From an uncultured Eubacteriales bacterium (GTDB lineage Bacteria; Bacillota; Clostridia; Peptostreptococcales; Anaerovoracaceae): a stretch of DNA of 6,551 nt. Positions 6,091 through 6,551 of the stretch are shown piece after piece. The position numbers and the translations under genes were made by a program. The DNA lies in the NCBI GenBank assembly GCA_902772685.1, contig CACYBO010000114.1, positions 1-6,551 of the forward strand, given 5' to 3'. Numbering within the stretch: position 1 is the stretch's first letter; the number at the start of each line of letters is the position of its first letter. Below the pieces are notes generated by a model, which was given only the letters and a program-made list of their open reading frames with translations, made no database searches and was not told the DNA's origin.

Positions 6091-6551
6091 TTGGCATTTG
6101 AGGGATTATCGGACAAACTGCAGGGTGTCTTCAAGGGACTCAAAGGCAAGGGAAGTCTGACGGAAGCGGATATCAACGCAGCGATGAGGGAAGTCAAGCT
6201 GGCTCTCCTCGAGGCGGACGTCAACTTCAAGGTGGTCAAGGAATTCGTAGCTGACGTCAAAGAGAAGGCTCTTGGCGAAGAGGTGATGAAGAGCCTGACC
6301 CCGGCCCAGCAGGTCATCAAGATCGTAAATGACGAGCTCGTCGATTTGATGGGCGGAGCGAGCAGCAAACTGACTTACTCACCGAAGGGATTCACCGTCT
6401 ACATGATGGTAGGTCTGCAGGGTACAGGTAAGACGACCACCTGCGGAAAGCTGGCCAAGTGGCTCAAGAAGAACGGCAAGAAGCCTATGCTCTGCGCGTG
6501 CGACATCTACAGGCCGGCGGCTATCGACCAGCTGGAAGTTGTTGGCCAGAG
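6091..6551 (+). CDS. ffh: signal recognition particle GTPase Ffh (3' partial)
   Basis: Ffh is the protein subunit of the bacterial signal recognition particle. It binds signal sequences of nascent membrane proteins and delivers ribosomes to FtsY. The visible 153 residues cover the N domain, residues about 1-90 (FEGLSDKLQGVFKGLKGKGSLTEADI, then VKLALLEADVNFKVVKEF), and the start of the G domain. The P-loop is GLQGTGKTTT at 108-117, followed by KLA, and the next motif is DIYRPAAIDQL at 138-148. The remaining G domain and the methionine-rich M domain lie beyond the window. The start is TTG, fixed by AAGGAG at 6077-6082 eight bases before it and by MAFEGLSDKL, the normal Ffh opening. No in-frame ATG exists at a plausible position. 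The neighbouring ylxM upstream confirms the SRP operon. rpsP and related genes often follow in Firmicutes but are not visible. Confidence 0.97.
   Translation, partial: MAFEGLSDKLQGVFKGLKGKGSLTEADINAAMREVKLALLEADVNFKVVKEFVADVKEKALGEEVMKSLTPAQQVIKIVNDELVDLMGGASSKLTYSPKGFTVYMMVGLQGTGKTTTCGKLAKWLKKNGKKPMLCACDIYRPAAIDQLEVVGQ

Noticed and set aside
6048..6368. Minus-strand open frame of 106 codons
   Set aside because: It is antisense to the start of ffh, which is certain from its N domain and ribosome binding site.

Overview
The window looks like a chromosomal segment of an anaerobic Gram-positive bacterium of the Clostridia. The base composition is moderately high in G+C. The main clues are a 4-hydroxybutyrate dehydrogenase of the Clostridium kluyveri type, strong GGAGG-type ribosome binding sites, and the ylxM-ffh gene order typical of Firmicutes. 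The exact genus cannot be fixed from this sequence.

Layout, left to right. (1) Positions 1-2197, plus strand: the 5'-truncated dehydrogenase gene, then 16 bases later a three-part protein with YjbR/MmcQ-like modules and a C-terminal EVE/PUA-like domain. (2) Positions 2216-3193, minus strand: an M19 (renal-type) dipeptidase that meets the previous gene tail to tail with only 18 bases between them. (3) Positions 3194-3398: a divergent control region with a clear extended -10 promoter for the rightward genes and a 21-base-spaced direct repeat. (4) Positions 3399-5124, plus strand: a stand-alone PTS IIC-type membrane protein and a membrane-anchored DUF4230 protein. (5) Positions 5125-5497: a structured leader and a 62-residue DUF1232-like membrane protein, closed by a strong intrinsic terminator at 5521-5558. 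(6) From 5610 to the right edge: a near-consensus promoter driving ylxM and ffh, the signal recognition particle operon. ffh starts at TTG and runs off the window.

The right end is housekeeping: SRP-dependent protein targeting. The left and middle parts are metabolic or accessory: 4-hydroxybutyrate/succinate semialdehyde interconversion, dipeptide hydrolysis, and an orphan PTS permease. No functional link between the metabolic genes can be shown from the sequence. There is no mobile element, CRISPR array, tRNA or rRNA. I do not see a convincing previously undescribed multi-gene system. The most unusual items are the YjbR-EVE fusion, the orphan IIC sharing a control region with a dipeptidase, and the alternative hairpins before the small membrane protein.
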